Assembly: GCF_024585165.1 (NCBI RefSeq)
Contig: NZ_CP029008.1
Span: forward strand, 372,001-436,000
Reading direction: 5' to 3'
Source of the DNA: Bradyrhizobium sp. WBOS07
Lineage (GTDB): Bacteria; Pseudomonadota; Alphaproteobacteria; Rhizobiales; Xanthobacteraceae
Length of the DNA: 64,000 bases
Position 1 is the first letter of the stretch; each line of letters begins with the position of its first letter. Both the position numbers and the translations under genes were made by a program. A model generated the notes under the pieces. That model did not search any database, was not told the origin of the DNA, and saw only the letters and a list, made by a program, of their open reading frames with translations. This document shows positions 35,673-43,591 of this stretch, piece after piece.

Positions 35673-37358
35673 ATGGAGCGCATCTGGCTCAAGCAATATC
35701 CGCCCGGCGTGCCCGCCGATATCGAGCCGACTCAATACGCATCGCTGGTCGACCTGCTGGAGGAGAGCTTCACCAAGTTCGCCGACCGCAAGGCGTTCAT
35801 CTGCATGGACAAGTCGATCAGCTACCGCGACCTCGACCAGATGTCGGTCGCGCTCGCGGCCTATCTGCAGGGCCGCGGACTGCAGCGTGGCGCCCGCGTC
35901 GCCCTCATGATGCCGAACGTGCTGCAATATCCGGTCGCAACCGCTGCGGTGCTGCGGGCCGGCTTCGCTGTCGTCAACGTCAACCCGCTCTACACCCCGC
36001 GTGAGCTCGAGCACCAGCTCAAGGATTCCGGCGCCGAAGCCATCATCGTGCTGGAGAATTTCGCCCACACCGTCGAGCAGGTGATCGCCAGGACGGCGGT
36101 GAAGCATGTCATCGTCGCCAGCATGGGCGACCTGCTCGGCTTCAAGGGCGTGATCGTCAACCTGGTCGTTCGCCGCGTCAAGAAGATGGTGCCGGCGTGG
36201 TCGCTGCCGGGCTCGGTCTCCTTCAACGACGCGCTGTCCGCCGGCCGCGGCATGACCTTCAGCAAGCCCAAGCTCTCGCCGGGCGACGTCGCCTTCCTGC
36301 AATATACCGGCGGCACGACCGGCCTGTCCAAGGGCGCCACCCTGCTCCATCGCAACATTGTCGCCAACGTGCTGCAGAACGATGCCTGGCTGCAGCCGGC
36401 GCTGGCCGCGCCGCCGCATGTCGATCAGCTCATGATCGTCTGCGCGCTACCGCTCTATCACATCTTCGCGCTGACGGCCTGCTACCTGCTCGCGGTGCGC
36501 GCCGGCGGCTGCAATCTGCTGATCCCCAACCCGCGCGACATCCCCGGCTTCATCAAGGAGCTGGCGAAATACCAGGTCAACAGCTTCCCGGCCGTCAACA
36601 CGCTCTACAACGGCCTTATGCACCATCCCGACTTCAAGAAGCTCGACTTCTCCAAGCTGAAGATCTCCAACGGCGGCGGCATGGCGGTGCAGCGTCCCGT
36701 GGCCGATCAATGGAAGGCGGTCACCGGCTGCTTCATCGCCGAGGGATACGGCCTGTCGGAGACGTCGCCGACGCTGACCTGCAATCCGGCAACGGCAACC
36801 GAATTCACGGGATCGATCGGCATCCCGGTGCCGTCGACCTGGATCTCGATCCGCGACGACGACGGCAACGAGGTCCCGCTCGGGCAGGCCGGCGAGATCT
36901 GCGCCAAGGGTCCGCAGGTGATGTCGGGCTACTGGAACAGGCCGGAGGAGACCGCCAAGGTGATGACCGCGGACGGCTATTTCCGCACCGGTGACATCGG
37001 CATCATGGACGAGAAGGGCTACACCAAGATCGTCGACCGCAAGAAGGACATGATCCTGGTCTCCGGCTTCAACGTCTATCCGAACGAGGTCGAGGAAGTG
37101 ATCGCGGGCCATCCGGGCGTGCTCGAATGTGCCGTGATCGGCATCCCCGATTCCAAGTCGGGCGAAGCGGTGAAGGCTTTCGTGGTGAAGAAGGATCCCA
37201 ACCTCACCGCCGAGGCGGTGATCAAGTTCTGTCAAGAGCAGCTCACCGGCTACAAGGTGCCCAAGCAGATCGAATTCCGCACCGACCTGCCCAAGACCAA
37301 TGTCGGCAAGATCCTGCGGCGGCAGCTGCGCGACGAGAAGAAGGCCGAGGCGGCGTAA
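35673..37358 (+). CDS. fadD: Long-chain fatty-acid-CoA ligase
   Basis: A 561-residue ANL ligase of the FadD type. The start ATG 35673 (MERIWLKQYPPGVPADIEP) follows GGGGAG. Landmarks are FLQYTGGTTGLSKGATLLH near residues 208-226, EGYGLSETSP, the FadD hinge GYFRTGDIGIMDEKGYTKIVDR, KDMILVSGFNVYPNEVEE, and the catalytic lysine segment PKTNVGKILRRQLRD. N-terminal wording and length match E. coli-like FadD. It activates exogenous fatty acids for beta-oxidation. Followed after 12 bases by a DUF924 gene. Confidence 0.92.
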   Translation: MERIWLKQYPPGVPADIEPTQYASLVDLLEESFTKFADRKAFICMDKSISYRDLDQMSVALAAYLQGRGLQRGARVALMMPNVLQYPVATAAVLRAGFAVVNVNPLYTPRELEHQLKDSGAEAIIVLENFAHTVEQVIARTAVKHVIVASMGDLLGFKGVIVNLVVRRVKKMVPAWSLPGSVSFNDALSAGRGMTFSKPKLSPGDVAFLQYTGGTTGLSKGATLLHRNIVANVLQNDAWLQPALAAPPHVDQLMIVCALPLYHIFALTACYLLAVRAGGCNLLIPNPRDIPGFIKELAKYQVNSFPAVNTLYNGLMHHPDFKKLDFSKLKISNGGGMAVQRPVADQWKAVTGCFIAEGYGLSETSPTLTCNPATATEFTGSIGIPVPSTWISIRDDDGNEVPLGQAGEICAKGPQVMSGYWNRPEETAKVMTADGYFRTGDIGIMDEKGYTKIVDRKKDMILVSGFNVYPNEVEEVIAGHPGVLECAVIGIPDSKSGEAVKAFVVKKDPNLTAEAVIKFCQEQLTGYKVPKQIEFRTDLPKTNVGKILRRQLRDEKKAEAA

Positions 37359-37370
37359 GCTGCTCCGCTG

Positions 37371-37943
37371 ATGACCGACGTCGGTGACATCGCGCCATCA
37401 GGCCTTCTTGCCTTCTGGCGCGAAGCCGGCCGTGAGCGCTGGTACGAGCGCGACGACGCTTTCGACGCGGAGATCCGGCGCCGCTTTCTTGCGCTGTGGC
37501 AGAAGGCGGCCGCCGGCGAACTGGCATCATGGGAAGACAGTGACGCAGGCGCCCTTGCGCTCGTCATCGTGCTCGACCAATTTCCCCGCAACATGTTTCG
37601 CGGCACGCCCGAGGCCTTTGCCAGCGACGCGCTGGCGCGCGAGGTCGCCCGCCGCGCCATCGACCGGGGTGTCGATGCCAGGGTCGATCCGATCCTGCGC
37701 GAATTCCTCTATCTGCCCTTCATGCATTCGGAGCACCTGCCCGACCAGCTGCATTGCGTCGCGCTGTTCCAAGGCGCCGGCAATGCTGACAAGGCCGACA
37801 ATGCCGAGAACCTGAAATACGCCCGGGAGCATGCCGACATCATCCGCCGCTTCGGCCGCTTCCCTCACCGCAACCGCGTCCTCGGGCGTTCGTCCACGGC
37901 GGAAGAGCAGGCCTTCCTCGACAGTGGCGGTTTTGCCGGCTGA
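37371..37943 (+). CDS. DUF924 family protein
   Basis: A 190-residue all-helical soluble protein of the DUF924 family, with the conserved VLDQFPRNMFRGTPEAFASD and PFMHSEHLPDQ blocks and the C-terminal RFGRFPHRNRVLGR. The fold is TPR-like. Only 12 bases separate it from fadD, so they may be co-transcribed. Function unknown. Confidence 0.88.
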   Translation: MTDVGDIAPSGLLAFWREAGRERWYERDDAFDAEIRRRFLALWQKAAAGELASWEDSDAGALALVIVLDQFPRNMFRGTPEAFASDALAREVARRAIDRGVDARVDPILREFLYLPFMHSEHLPDQLHCVALFQGAGNADKADNAENLKYAREHADIIRRFGRFPHRNRVLGRSSTAEEQAFLDSGGFAG

Positions 37944-38051
37944 TGACATCGAGGTGAAGGACCGCCGCCTACGCCGCTTTCACCGCCGGCAATATTGTGC
38001 AGCTTCCCCGCACGGTCTAAAAAGCGGGACCGATTTTCAGGGAGACTGACC

Positions 38052-38537
38052 ATGGCGATCCAGATTGGCGATAAGCTGCCCGAGGCGAAATTCCGCGTGA
38101 TGACCGCGGAAGGCCCGCAGGTGAAGACCACCGACGATATCTTCAAGGGCAAGAAGGTGGCGCTGTTCGCCGTGCCCGGCGCCTACACCGGCACCTGCCA
38201 CAAGATGCATCTGCCGAGCATCTTCCTCAACGCCTATGCCATGAAGGACAAGGGCGTCGACAGCATCGCGATCGTCTCCGTCAACGACGCCTTCGTCATG
38301 AACGCCTGGAAGCGGGACACGGACCAGCGCGACGAGGCCACCTTCCTCGCCGACGGCAACGCCGACTTCACCAAGGCGATCGGCATGGAGCTCGACGCTT
38401 CCGCCAACGGCCTCGGCATCCGCTCCAAGCGCTATTCGATGCTGGTCGAGGACGGCGTGGTCAAGAAGCTGAACCTCGAAGCGATGCCCGGCAAGGTCGA
38501 GGTCTCCGGCGGCGATACGCTGCTCGGGCAGCTGTAA
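38052..38537 (+). CDS. Peroxiredoxin, Prx5/AhpE-like (thioredoxin- or glutaredoxin-dependent)
   Basis: A 161-residue thiol peroxidase. The peroxidatic cysteine is Cys49 in PGAYTGTCHKMHLPS, the Prx5 active-site pattern. Further conserved parts are VDSIAIVSVNDAFVMNAWKR and the C-terminal SKRYSMLVEDGVVK. No second resolving Cys is seen, so it is 1-Cys type. ATG 38052 follows CAGGGAGACTGACC. It reduces H2O2 and organic peroxides in the cytoplasm. Confidence 0.9.
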   Translation: MAIQIGDKLPEAKFRVMTAEGPQVKTTDDIFKGKKVALFAVPGAYTGTCHKMHLPSIFLNAYAMKDKGVDSIAIVSVNDAFVMNAWKRDTDQRDEATFLADGNADFTKAIGMELDASANGLGIRSKRYSMLVEDGVVKKLNLEAMPGKVEVSGGDTLLGQL

Positions 38538-38559
38538 GCGCGTCGCGACAACAGACGCT

Positions 38560-38661
38560 GTCATGCCCCGGCTTGACCGGGGCATCCAGTACGCCGCGGC
38601 CTCTCGGCTCAATCACCCCCGCCTCTGGAATACTGGATCGCCCGCCTTCGCGGGCGATGAC
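38560..38661. repeat. Palindromic repeat, family C copy 2
   Basis: GTCATGCCCCGGCTTGACCG, GCATCCAGTACGCCGCGGCC and GGAATACTGGATCGCCCGCC ending in GATGAC. It shares the blocks of the copies at 24715, 43439 and 57612. It lies between the convergent peroxiredoxin and rnhA genes. Confidence 0.8.
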
Positions 38662-38685
38662 AGTTGAGGGTGAGGCGATGACAGC

Positions 38686-39150
38686 CTACTCCCGCACCCG
38701 CTGCTGCAACCGCGCCTTCACGATGCCGTCTCGGGCGAGCTGATCGGCGCGCTCGTTCTCGGGGTGGCCGGCGTGGCCCTTGACCCAGTGCCAGCGGATC
38801 TCGTGCTGCTTCAGCGCGGCGTCGAGGCGCTGCCATAGCTCGACATTCTTCACCGGCTTCTTGTCGGCGGTGCGCCAGCCGTTGCGCTTCCAGCCGAAGA
38901 TCCAGCCGGTGATGCCCTGCCGGACGTACTGGCTGTCGGTGTAGAGATCGACGATGCACGGCTTCTTCAGCGCTTCGAGCGCCGAGATCGCCGCCATCAG
39001 CTCCATCTGGTTGTTGGTGGTGTGCGGCTGGCCGCCGTTCAGCTCTTTTTCCTTGTCGCCGAACCTCAGGATCGCGCCCCAGCCGCCCGGCCCGGGATTT
39101 CCCGAGCAGGCGCCGTCGGTATAGATCGTGACATTCGGACGCTCGCTCAC
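38686..39150 (-). CDS. rnhA: Ribonuclease HI
   Basis: A 154-residue RNase H that cuts RNA in RNA-DNA hybrids. All active-site residues are present: Asp12 ([11 protein letters not shown]), Glu50 (NNQMELMA), Asp72 (LYTDSQYV), His126 (KGHAGH) and Asp136 (NERADQLA). The GTG start at 39150 overlaps the thrB stop as GTGA, showing translational coupling. The order ispH-thrB-rnhA is a familiar alphaproteobacterial arrangement. Confidence 0.94.
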   Translation of the reverse strand: MSERPNVTIYTDGACSGNPGPGGWGAILRFGDKEKELNGGQPHTTNNQMELMAAISALEALKKPCIVDLYTDSQYVRQGITGWIFGWKRNGWRTADKKPVKNVELWQRLDAALKQHEIRWHWVKGHAGHPENERADQLARDGIVKARLQQRVRE

Positions 39151-40130
39151 GCCACCAGCCCCGAGGGCATCAGCCCGTAGTCGCGCACGCTGCCGACGCC
39201 CTGGTGAAAGCGCAGCTTGCGGACATATTCCAGCGGATCCTTCGGCTTCACCAGCGCACCGGGCGGCACGTTGAGCCAGTCGACCAGCCGCGTCAGCAGG
39301 AAGCGGATCGCCGCTCCGCGCGCCAGCAGCGGCAGCGCGGCCTCCTCCGCCTCGGAGAGCTTTCGCACCCGGCCATAGGCGTTGAGGAAGGCCCTCGCCT
39401 TGGTGACGTTGAAGGAATGGTCCGGCTCGAAGCACCAGGCGTTGAGGCAGATCGCGACGTCGTAGGCCAGCATGTCGTTGCAGGCGAAGGTGAAGTCGAT
39501 GATCCCGGACAGCTTGTCGCCGAGGAAGAAGACGTTGTCGTTGAAGAGGTCGGCGTGGATCACGCCTTCCGGCAGATCGGTCGGCCAGATTCCGCTCGAG
39601 AGATGATCGAGCTCGGCCGCGAGGAAGGCGCGCAGGCCCGGCTGCACCTCGTCGGCGCGGTGTGAGGCCGCATCGAACAGCGGCCGCCAGCCGGAGACCG
39701 ACAGCGCGTTGGCGCGCCTGATCCCGAAGTTCGCCCCGGCCAGATGCATCTTCGCCAGCCCCTCGCCCACCCCGGCACAATGCGCCACGCTCGGCTTGCG
39801 CGGCCACATGCCTTCGAGAAAGGTGATGATGGCCGCAGGCCGCCCCGACAGCTCCCGCAGCGCCTCGCCGTCGCGCCCCTTCACCGGGAGCGGGCAGTTG
39901 ACGCCGTGCTCGGCCAGATGCGTCATCAACGCGAGGAAGAACGGCAGATCGTTCTTTGCCACGCGCTTCTCGTAGAGCGTGAGGATGAACGACCCCTGAC
40001 TGGTATGCAGCAGGAAGTTGGTGTTCTCGACGCCCTCGGCGATGCCCTTGTAGGAGAGCAATTCGCCGAGCTCATACTGCTTCAGGAAATCCGCAAGCTC
40101 GTCGGCGGCGACGTCGGTATAGACCGCCAT
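39147..40130 (-). CDS. thrB: Homoserine kinase
   Basis: A 327-residue kinase of the APH/choline-kinase fold (ThrB type 2), phosphorylating L-homoserine in threonine synthesis. Kinase-like motifs [13 protein letters not shown] and [19 protein letters not shown] (about residues 195-230) contain the catalytic Asp and the metal-binding DFT. The N-terminal [20 protein letters not shown] is typical. It starts 6 bases after ispH and ends overlapping rnhA. ATG 40130 chosen over TTG 40133. Confidence 0.93.
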   Translation of the reverse strand: MAVYTDVAADELADFLKQYELGELLSYKGIAEGVENTNFLLHTSQGSFILTLYEKRVAKNDLPFFLALMTHLAEHGVNCPLPVKGRDGEALRELSGRPAAIITFLEGMWPRKPSVAHCAGVGEGLAKMHLAGANFGIRRANALSVSGWRPLFDAASHRADEVQPGLRAFLAAELDHLSSGIWPTDLPEGVIHADLFNDNVFFLGDKLSGIIDFTFACNDMLAYDVAICLNAWCFEPDHSFNVTKARAFLNAYGRVRKLSEAEEAALPLLARGAAIRFLLTRLVDWLNVPPGALVKPKDPLEYVRKLRFHQGVGSVRDYGLMPSGLVA

Positions 40131-40136
40131 CAAGGT

Positions 40137-41105
40137 CTACTCGGCGGCAGCTTCGGGACGTACCTGACGCGGCAGCGGGAAGAACTCGTTCTCTTCCGCG
40201 GCCGAGACCGTCTCCACATGCAGCGTGTAGCGCTCGGCGAAGGCGTCCATGATCTCCTCGACGATCACCTCAGGCGCGGAGGCGCCCGCGGTGATTCCGA
40301 GGCTCGTGAGATTGCCGAACTTGTCCCAGTCGATGTCCGCGGCACGCTGCGCCAGCACCGCGATCTTGCAGCCCTCGCGCTCGGCGACCTCGCGCAGGCG
40401 CTGCGAGTTCGACGAATTGGGGGCACCGACGACGATGAGCGCGTCCACCACCGGCGCCACCTTCTTCACCGCGAGCTGGCGGTTGGTGGTGGCGTAGCAG
40501 ATGTCTTCCTTGTGCGGGCCGTTGATGTTGGGGAAGCGCTCCTTCAAGAGCGCCACGATCTCCGCGGTGTCGTCGATCGACAGCGTGGTCTGGGTCACGA
40601 AGGCGAGGTTGTTGGGATCCTTCGGCGCGATGGTCTTGGCGTCCTCGGCGGTCTCGATCAGGGTCACGGCGCCGGCCGGAAGCTGGCCGAGCGTGCCGAC
40701 CACCTCGGGGTGATGGGAATGGCCGATCAGGAAGATCTCGCGGCCCCGCTTGAAATGGATCGCGGCCTCGCGATGGACCTTGGTCACCAGCGGGCAGGTC
40801 GCATCCAGCGAGAACAGATTGCGGGATTGGGCGTCGGCCGGAACCGATTTCGGCACGCCATGGGCCGAGAACACCACCGGCGCGGACGTATTCTCCGGGA
40901 TTTCGGCGAGCTCCTCGACGAAGATGGCGCCCTTCTTCTTCAACCCGTCGACGACGTATTTGTTGTGCACAATCTCGTGGCGAACATAGACGGGGGCGCC
41001 ATATTTATCGAGCGCCCGTTCCACGGTGTCGATCGCCCGGACCACCCCGGCACAGAAGCCGCGGGGAGAACAAAGCACGATCTTGAGGTCTGGTTTGGCT
41101 GACAT
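40137..41105 (-). CDS. ispH: 4-hydroxy-3-methylbut-2-enyl diphosphate reductase
   Basis: A 322-residue iron-sulfur enzyme making IPP and DMAPP in the last step of the MEP isoprenoid pathway. The three cluster cysteines are Cys18 (PRGFCAGV), Cys104 (DATCPLV) and Cys203 ([10 protein letters not shown]). Substrate-binding motifs [20 protein letters not shown] and [11 protein letters not shown] are intact. Start ATG 41105. First gene of the ispH-thrB-rnhA operon; divergent from trcR. Confidence 0.95.
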   Translation of the reverse strand: MSAKPDLKIVLCSPRGFCAGVVRAIDTVERALDKYGAPVYVRHEIVHNKYVVDGLKKKGAIFVEELAEIPENTSAPVVFSAHGVPKSVPADAQSRNLFSLDATCPLVTKVHREAAIHFKRGREIFLIGHSHHPEVVGTLGQLPAGAVTLIETAEDAKTIAPKDPNNLAFVTQTTLSIDDTAEIVALLKERFPNINGPHKEDICYATTNRQLAVKKVAPVVDALIVVGAPNSSNSQRLREVAEREGCKIAVLAQRAADIDWDKFGNLTSLGITAGASAPEVIVEEIMDAFAERYTLHVETVSAAEENEFFPLPRQVRPEAAAE

Positions 41106-41185
41106 TGAGCGATCTCGGGACCGAATCACCCGTTTCGCCTTCTGGCGGGGGCGGTCGATGGGTGGATAGGCTTAAAAGGGTCGGC

Positions 41186-41206
41186 TTGAACCGGACGGCG
41201 GTTCAA
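41186..41206. promoter_or_regulatory. Operator-like palindrome TTGAACCG-N5-CGGTTCAA
   Basis: Perfect 8-bp arms with a 5-base spacer in the ispH/trcR divergent region. It lies 81 bases upstream of ispH and about 160 bases upstream of trcR. It is followed by a second hairpin, GCCCCC-TTCC-GGGGGC at 41217-41232. Spacing and symmetry suit a dimeric DNA-binding protein. Confidence 0.4.
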
Positions 41207-41260
41207 ACGAATTGGGGCCCCCTTCCGGGGGCTGTCAAGGCACTATCTATAGCAGAACCA

Positions 41261-41290
41261 TTGCGTGTCCACCCCCTCCCGGCTTATATA
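41261..41290 (+). promoter_or_regulatory. Putative sigma-70-type promoter of trcR
   Basis: TTGCGT at 41261-41266 and TATATA at 41285-41290 are separated by 18 bases. They would give a leader of about 70 bases before ATG 41368. Read by eye only. Confidence 0.4.
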
Positions 41291-41367
41291 GCCCGAATTC
41301 CCTGTCATCGCTGATGACCACCGGTTTCGCCTCCAGAGGGGTGGGCGAAGCACAAAGGAGATTTGCC

Positions 41368-42063
41368 ATGAGCAACGCACCTCTGATGCCCAAGGCGACC
41401 GCCGTCTGGCTGCTCGACAACACCGCGCTGACCTTCGACCAGGTCGCCGATTTCACCAAAATGCATCCCCTCGAGGTGCGCGCGATCGCCGACGGCGATG
41501 CGGCCCAGGGCATCAAGGGCATGGATCCCCTCTCCAACGGCCAGCTCACCCGCGAGGAGATCGAGAAGGGCGAGAAGAACCCGGATTACCGGCTCCGCCT
41601 CCAGGAGAGCAAGGTGGTGCTGCCGCCGCAGCCCAAGCGCAAGGGCCCGCGCTACACCCCGGTGTCGCGCCGCCACGAGCGTCCGAGCGCCATCCTCTGG
41701 CTGCTGCGCAGCCATCCCGAGCTCAAGGACGCCCAGATTATGCGTCTGGTCGGCACCACCAAGAGCACCATTGCTAGCGTCCGTGACCGCACCCACTGGA
41801 ACACGTCGCAGCTCACCCCGATCGATCCTGTCACCCTCGGCCTCTGCTCGCAGATCGAGCTCGATTTCGAGGTGCAGCGCGCCGCGAAGGAAAAGCCGAT
41901 CGACGCAGCCTATGGCGGCGCTACGCTGCTGCCGGCCTCAGAGACCACCCGCAAGGACGAATACGAGTCCGCGGAGAAGTCCAGCGACGACCTCAACGTC
42001 GATGCCGTATTCGCCAAGCTGAAGACGCTCGGCGGCAAGAAGCAGGACGACGAGGAGGAGTAG
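41368..42063 (+). CDS. trcR: Cell-cycle transcriptional regulator TrcR (DUF1013)
   Basis: A 231-residue alphaproteobacterial protein. N-terminal TAVWLLDNTALTFDQVADF looks like a helix-turn-helix, and a second HTH-like block, SAILWLLRSHPELKDAQIMR with GTTKSTIASVRDRTHW, is the DUF1013 hallmark. The C-terminus is acidic (KKQDDEEE). ATG 41368 follows AAAGGAG. Family members are conserved across Alphaproteobacteria and implicated in cell-cycle transcription. Ends at a strong terminator. Confidence 0.9.
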   Translation: MSNAPLMPKATAVWLLDNTALTFDQVADFTKMHPLEVRAIADGDAAQGIKGMDPLSNGQLTREEIEKGEKNPDYRLRLQESKVVLPPQPKRKGPRYTPVSRRHERPSAILWLLRSHPELKDAQIMRLVGTTKSTIASVRDRTHWNTSQLTPIDPVTLGLCSQIELDFEVQRAAKEKPIDAAYGGATLLPASETTRKDEYESAEKSSDDLNVDAVFAKLKTLGGKKQDDEEE

Positions 42064-42090
42064 GTCCTCTCTTCTCGCTCGCTGCAAACG

Positions 42091-42130
42091 CAAAAGCGCG
42101 GCAGGGAAACCTGCCGCGCTTTTGTTTTTG
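42091..42130 (+). terminator. Strong rho-independent terminator after trcR
   Basis: CAAAAGCGCGGCAG (42091-42104) pairs perfectly with CTGCCGCGCTTTTG (42111-42124) around GGAAAC, followed by TTTTTG. The A-tract on the left side means it can also act on ompW transcripts from the other strand. Confidence 0.9.
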
Positions 42131-42150
42131 CGCCCGAGCTGGGCGTCGGA

Positions 42151-42897
42151 TCAGAACTTGTACGTCACGCCGGCGCCGACCAGCCACGGATCGATATGCG
42201 CGGTGCCGGTGACCGGCAGGCCGGAGACGGTCGCGCTGAAATCCGGGCGCAGCCAGAGCTTCTTGACGTCGACGTTGAGGCCCCAGTGCCGGTCGATCAT
42301 GTAGTCGAAGCCGAACTGGACGGCGCCGCCCCAGGCGTTGCTGACGTGCAGGTTGGTAGTGGTGGCGACGATCGCGGGCGGACCGGCGATGGCAGCGGGC
42401 GCATTGGCCGCCGAATTATTGAAGAACACGGTGTAGTTCACGCCGGCGCCGACATACGGCTTGAACGCGCCGAACTGGTCGAAGTGATATTGCAGCGTCA
42501 GCGTCGGCGGCAGCAGCGTGGTCTTGCCGATCGGCAGGCTCGCGAGCGAGCCGGTGCCGGTGATCGAGTGCCGGGTCACGCCCAGGATCAATTCGGCCGC
42601 GATGTTCTTGGTGAAGAAATAGCTGATGTCGAGTTCGGGGACGACCTGGTCGCTGATCGAGAGCCCGGAGTTCGGCGAGGACAGCGAGGGCACGCCCGCC
42701 ACATTGACGGTCGAGCCGCCGCCATCCGGCAGCACGCCGAGCACGCGCAGGCGAATCATCCACGGATTGAATGCCTCCACCGGCGGCGGCGCCTTCTTGT
42801 AAACCGGCAAATCGGCGGCCTGCACCGATGCAAACGTGCCCACGAGCATCGCGCCAAAAGTCGCAAGCCGCGCCAGGTTTCTTGTCGTTCTCTGCAT
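42151..42897 (-). CDS. ompW: OmpW-family outer-membrane beta-barrel protein
   Basis: A 248-residue protein with a signal peptide (LARLATFGAMLVGTFASVQA). A small eight-stranded barrel follows: NPWMIRLRVLGVLPD, VVPELDISYFFTKNIAAELI, PPTLTLQYHFDQFGAFKPYVGAGVNY, and a C-terminal strand ending GAGVTYKF with the terminal Phe needed for outer-membrane insertion. I use ATG 42897. OmpW forms a hydrophobic channel for small nonpolar compounds. A perfect FNR/FixK-type box lies 77-90 bases upstream, matching the known oxygen control of ompW in enterobacteria. Confidence 0.9.
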   Translation of the reverse strand: MQRTTRNLARLATFGAMLVGTFASVQAADLPVYKKAPPPVEAFNPWMIRLRVLGVLPDGGGSTVNVAGVPSLSSPNSGLSISDQVVPELDISYFFTKNIAAELILGVTRHSITGTGSLASLPIGKTTLLPPTLTLQYHFDQFGAFKPYVGAGVNYTVFFNNSAANAPAAIAGPPAIVATTTNLHVSNAWGGAVQFGFDYMIDRHWGLNVDVKKLWLRPDFSATVSGLPVTGTAHIDPWLVGAGVTYKF

Positions 42898-42973
42898 TTC
42901 AATCCCCTTCAGCCATTTCCCGCGCATCGTTGCGCGACATGAGCGTCAGAGCAGAAAGGGGCCGCTGGAGGAT

Positions 42974-42987
42974 TTGATCCCGATCAA
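42974..42987. promoter_or_regulatory. FNR/FixK-type box TTGATCCCGATCAA upstream of ompW
   Basis: A perfect TTGAT-N4-ATCAA palindrome. If it is centred at -41.5, transcription would start near 42939, giving a leader of about 42 bases before ATG 42897. This is a class-II activator geometry. Bradyrhizobium FixK2 recognises TTG(A/C)-N6-(T/G)CAA sequences, which this satisfies. Confidence 0.75.
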
Positions 42988-43089
42988 TTCAGGCGAAGGC
43001 CGCCACGATTTGGCCACGGCGTTGCAGATGTGTCACGAAATGCACGAAGGCGAGACGCGCCAGGCGGCAACATGGTGCCGCATCCCGCG

Positions 43090-43359
43090 TCAGGGCCGCT
43101 CGGGATGGTTCAGCATGTATTCGCCGAGGTCGCGCTGGCGACGGTCGGCGCGCGCGGTGGCGGCGTTGCGCTGGACGTCGCGGTCCTTGCGGCAGGTCAC
43201 GTATTCCGGCGAACCCTGCGCATAGCCGCGGCCCTGGCACACCGCGTCGTCATCGTCGCCGCCCACAGCCACCGCATTCTGGTAGCGCGCGGAGCAGGCG
43301 GAGAGAACGACGGCGAGAGCCAAGACGGTCAGCAGGCGTGGCGCGGCGGCGAGTGGCAT
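43090..43359 (-). CDS. Small predicted lipoprotein
   Basis: An 89-residue protein with a lipobox: hydrophobic LLTVLALAVVLSAC puts the lipidated cysteine at residue 22. The short mature part (YVTCRKDRDVQRNAATARAD) has two more cysteines and is charged. Function unknown. Confidence 0.65.
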   Translation of the reverse strand: MPLAAAPRLLTVLALAVVLSACSARYQNAVAVGGDDDDAVCQGRGYAQGSPEYVTCRKDRDVQRNAATARADRRQRDLGEYMLNHPERP

Positions 43360-43438
43360 CGAGGGTCCCTTGTTGACCGCCCCTGTTTAGCCGGGAATGA
43401 GGAGAATGTAAGTCCCCGGACGCCGTCCCACGCACGCT

Positions 43439-43535
43439 GTCATTCCCCGCGCAGGCGGGGAATCCAGTACGCCGCGGCGGTCATTGGCTCACACAATCGC
43501 CGCAGCGTACTGGATCCGCTTCCGCGGGTGATGAA
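43439..43535. repeat. Palindromic repeat, family C copy 3
   Basis: GTCATTCCCCGC, AATCCAGTACGCCGCGGC and CGCAGCGTACTGGATCCGC with GATGA at its end. Same family as 24715, 38560 and 57612. It fills most of the gap before the propionyl-CoA synthetase gene. Confidence 0.8.
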
Positions 43536-43591
43536 AGTTGCGGTTGGAGAGACGGCCTCGCGCCTTACTGGCACGACTGTCAGAGCAAACC

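Noticed and set aside
34028..35692. 554-codon minus-strand frame opposite the carboxypeptidase
   Set aside because: Arg/Gly/Leu-rich reverse-strand reading of a well-supported gene with intact SxxK, SxN and KTG motifs.
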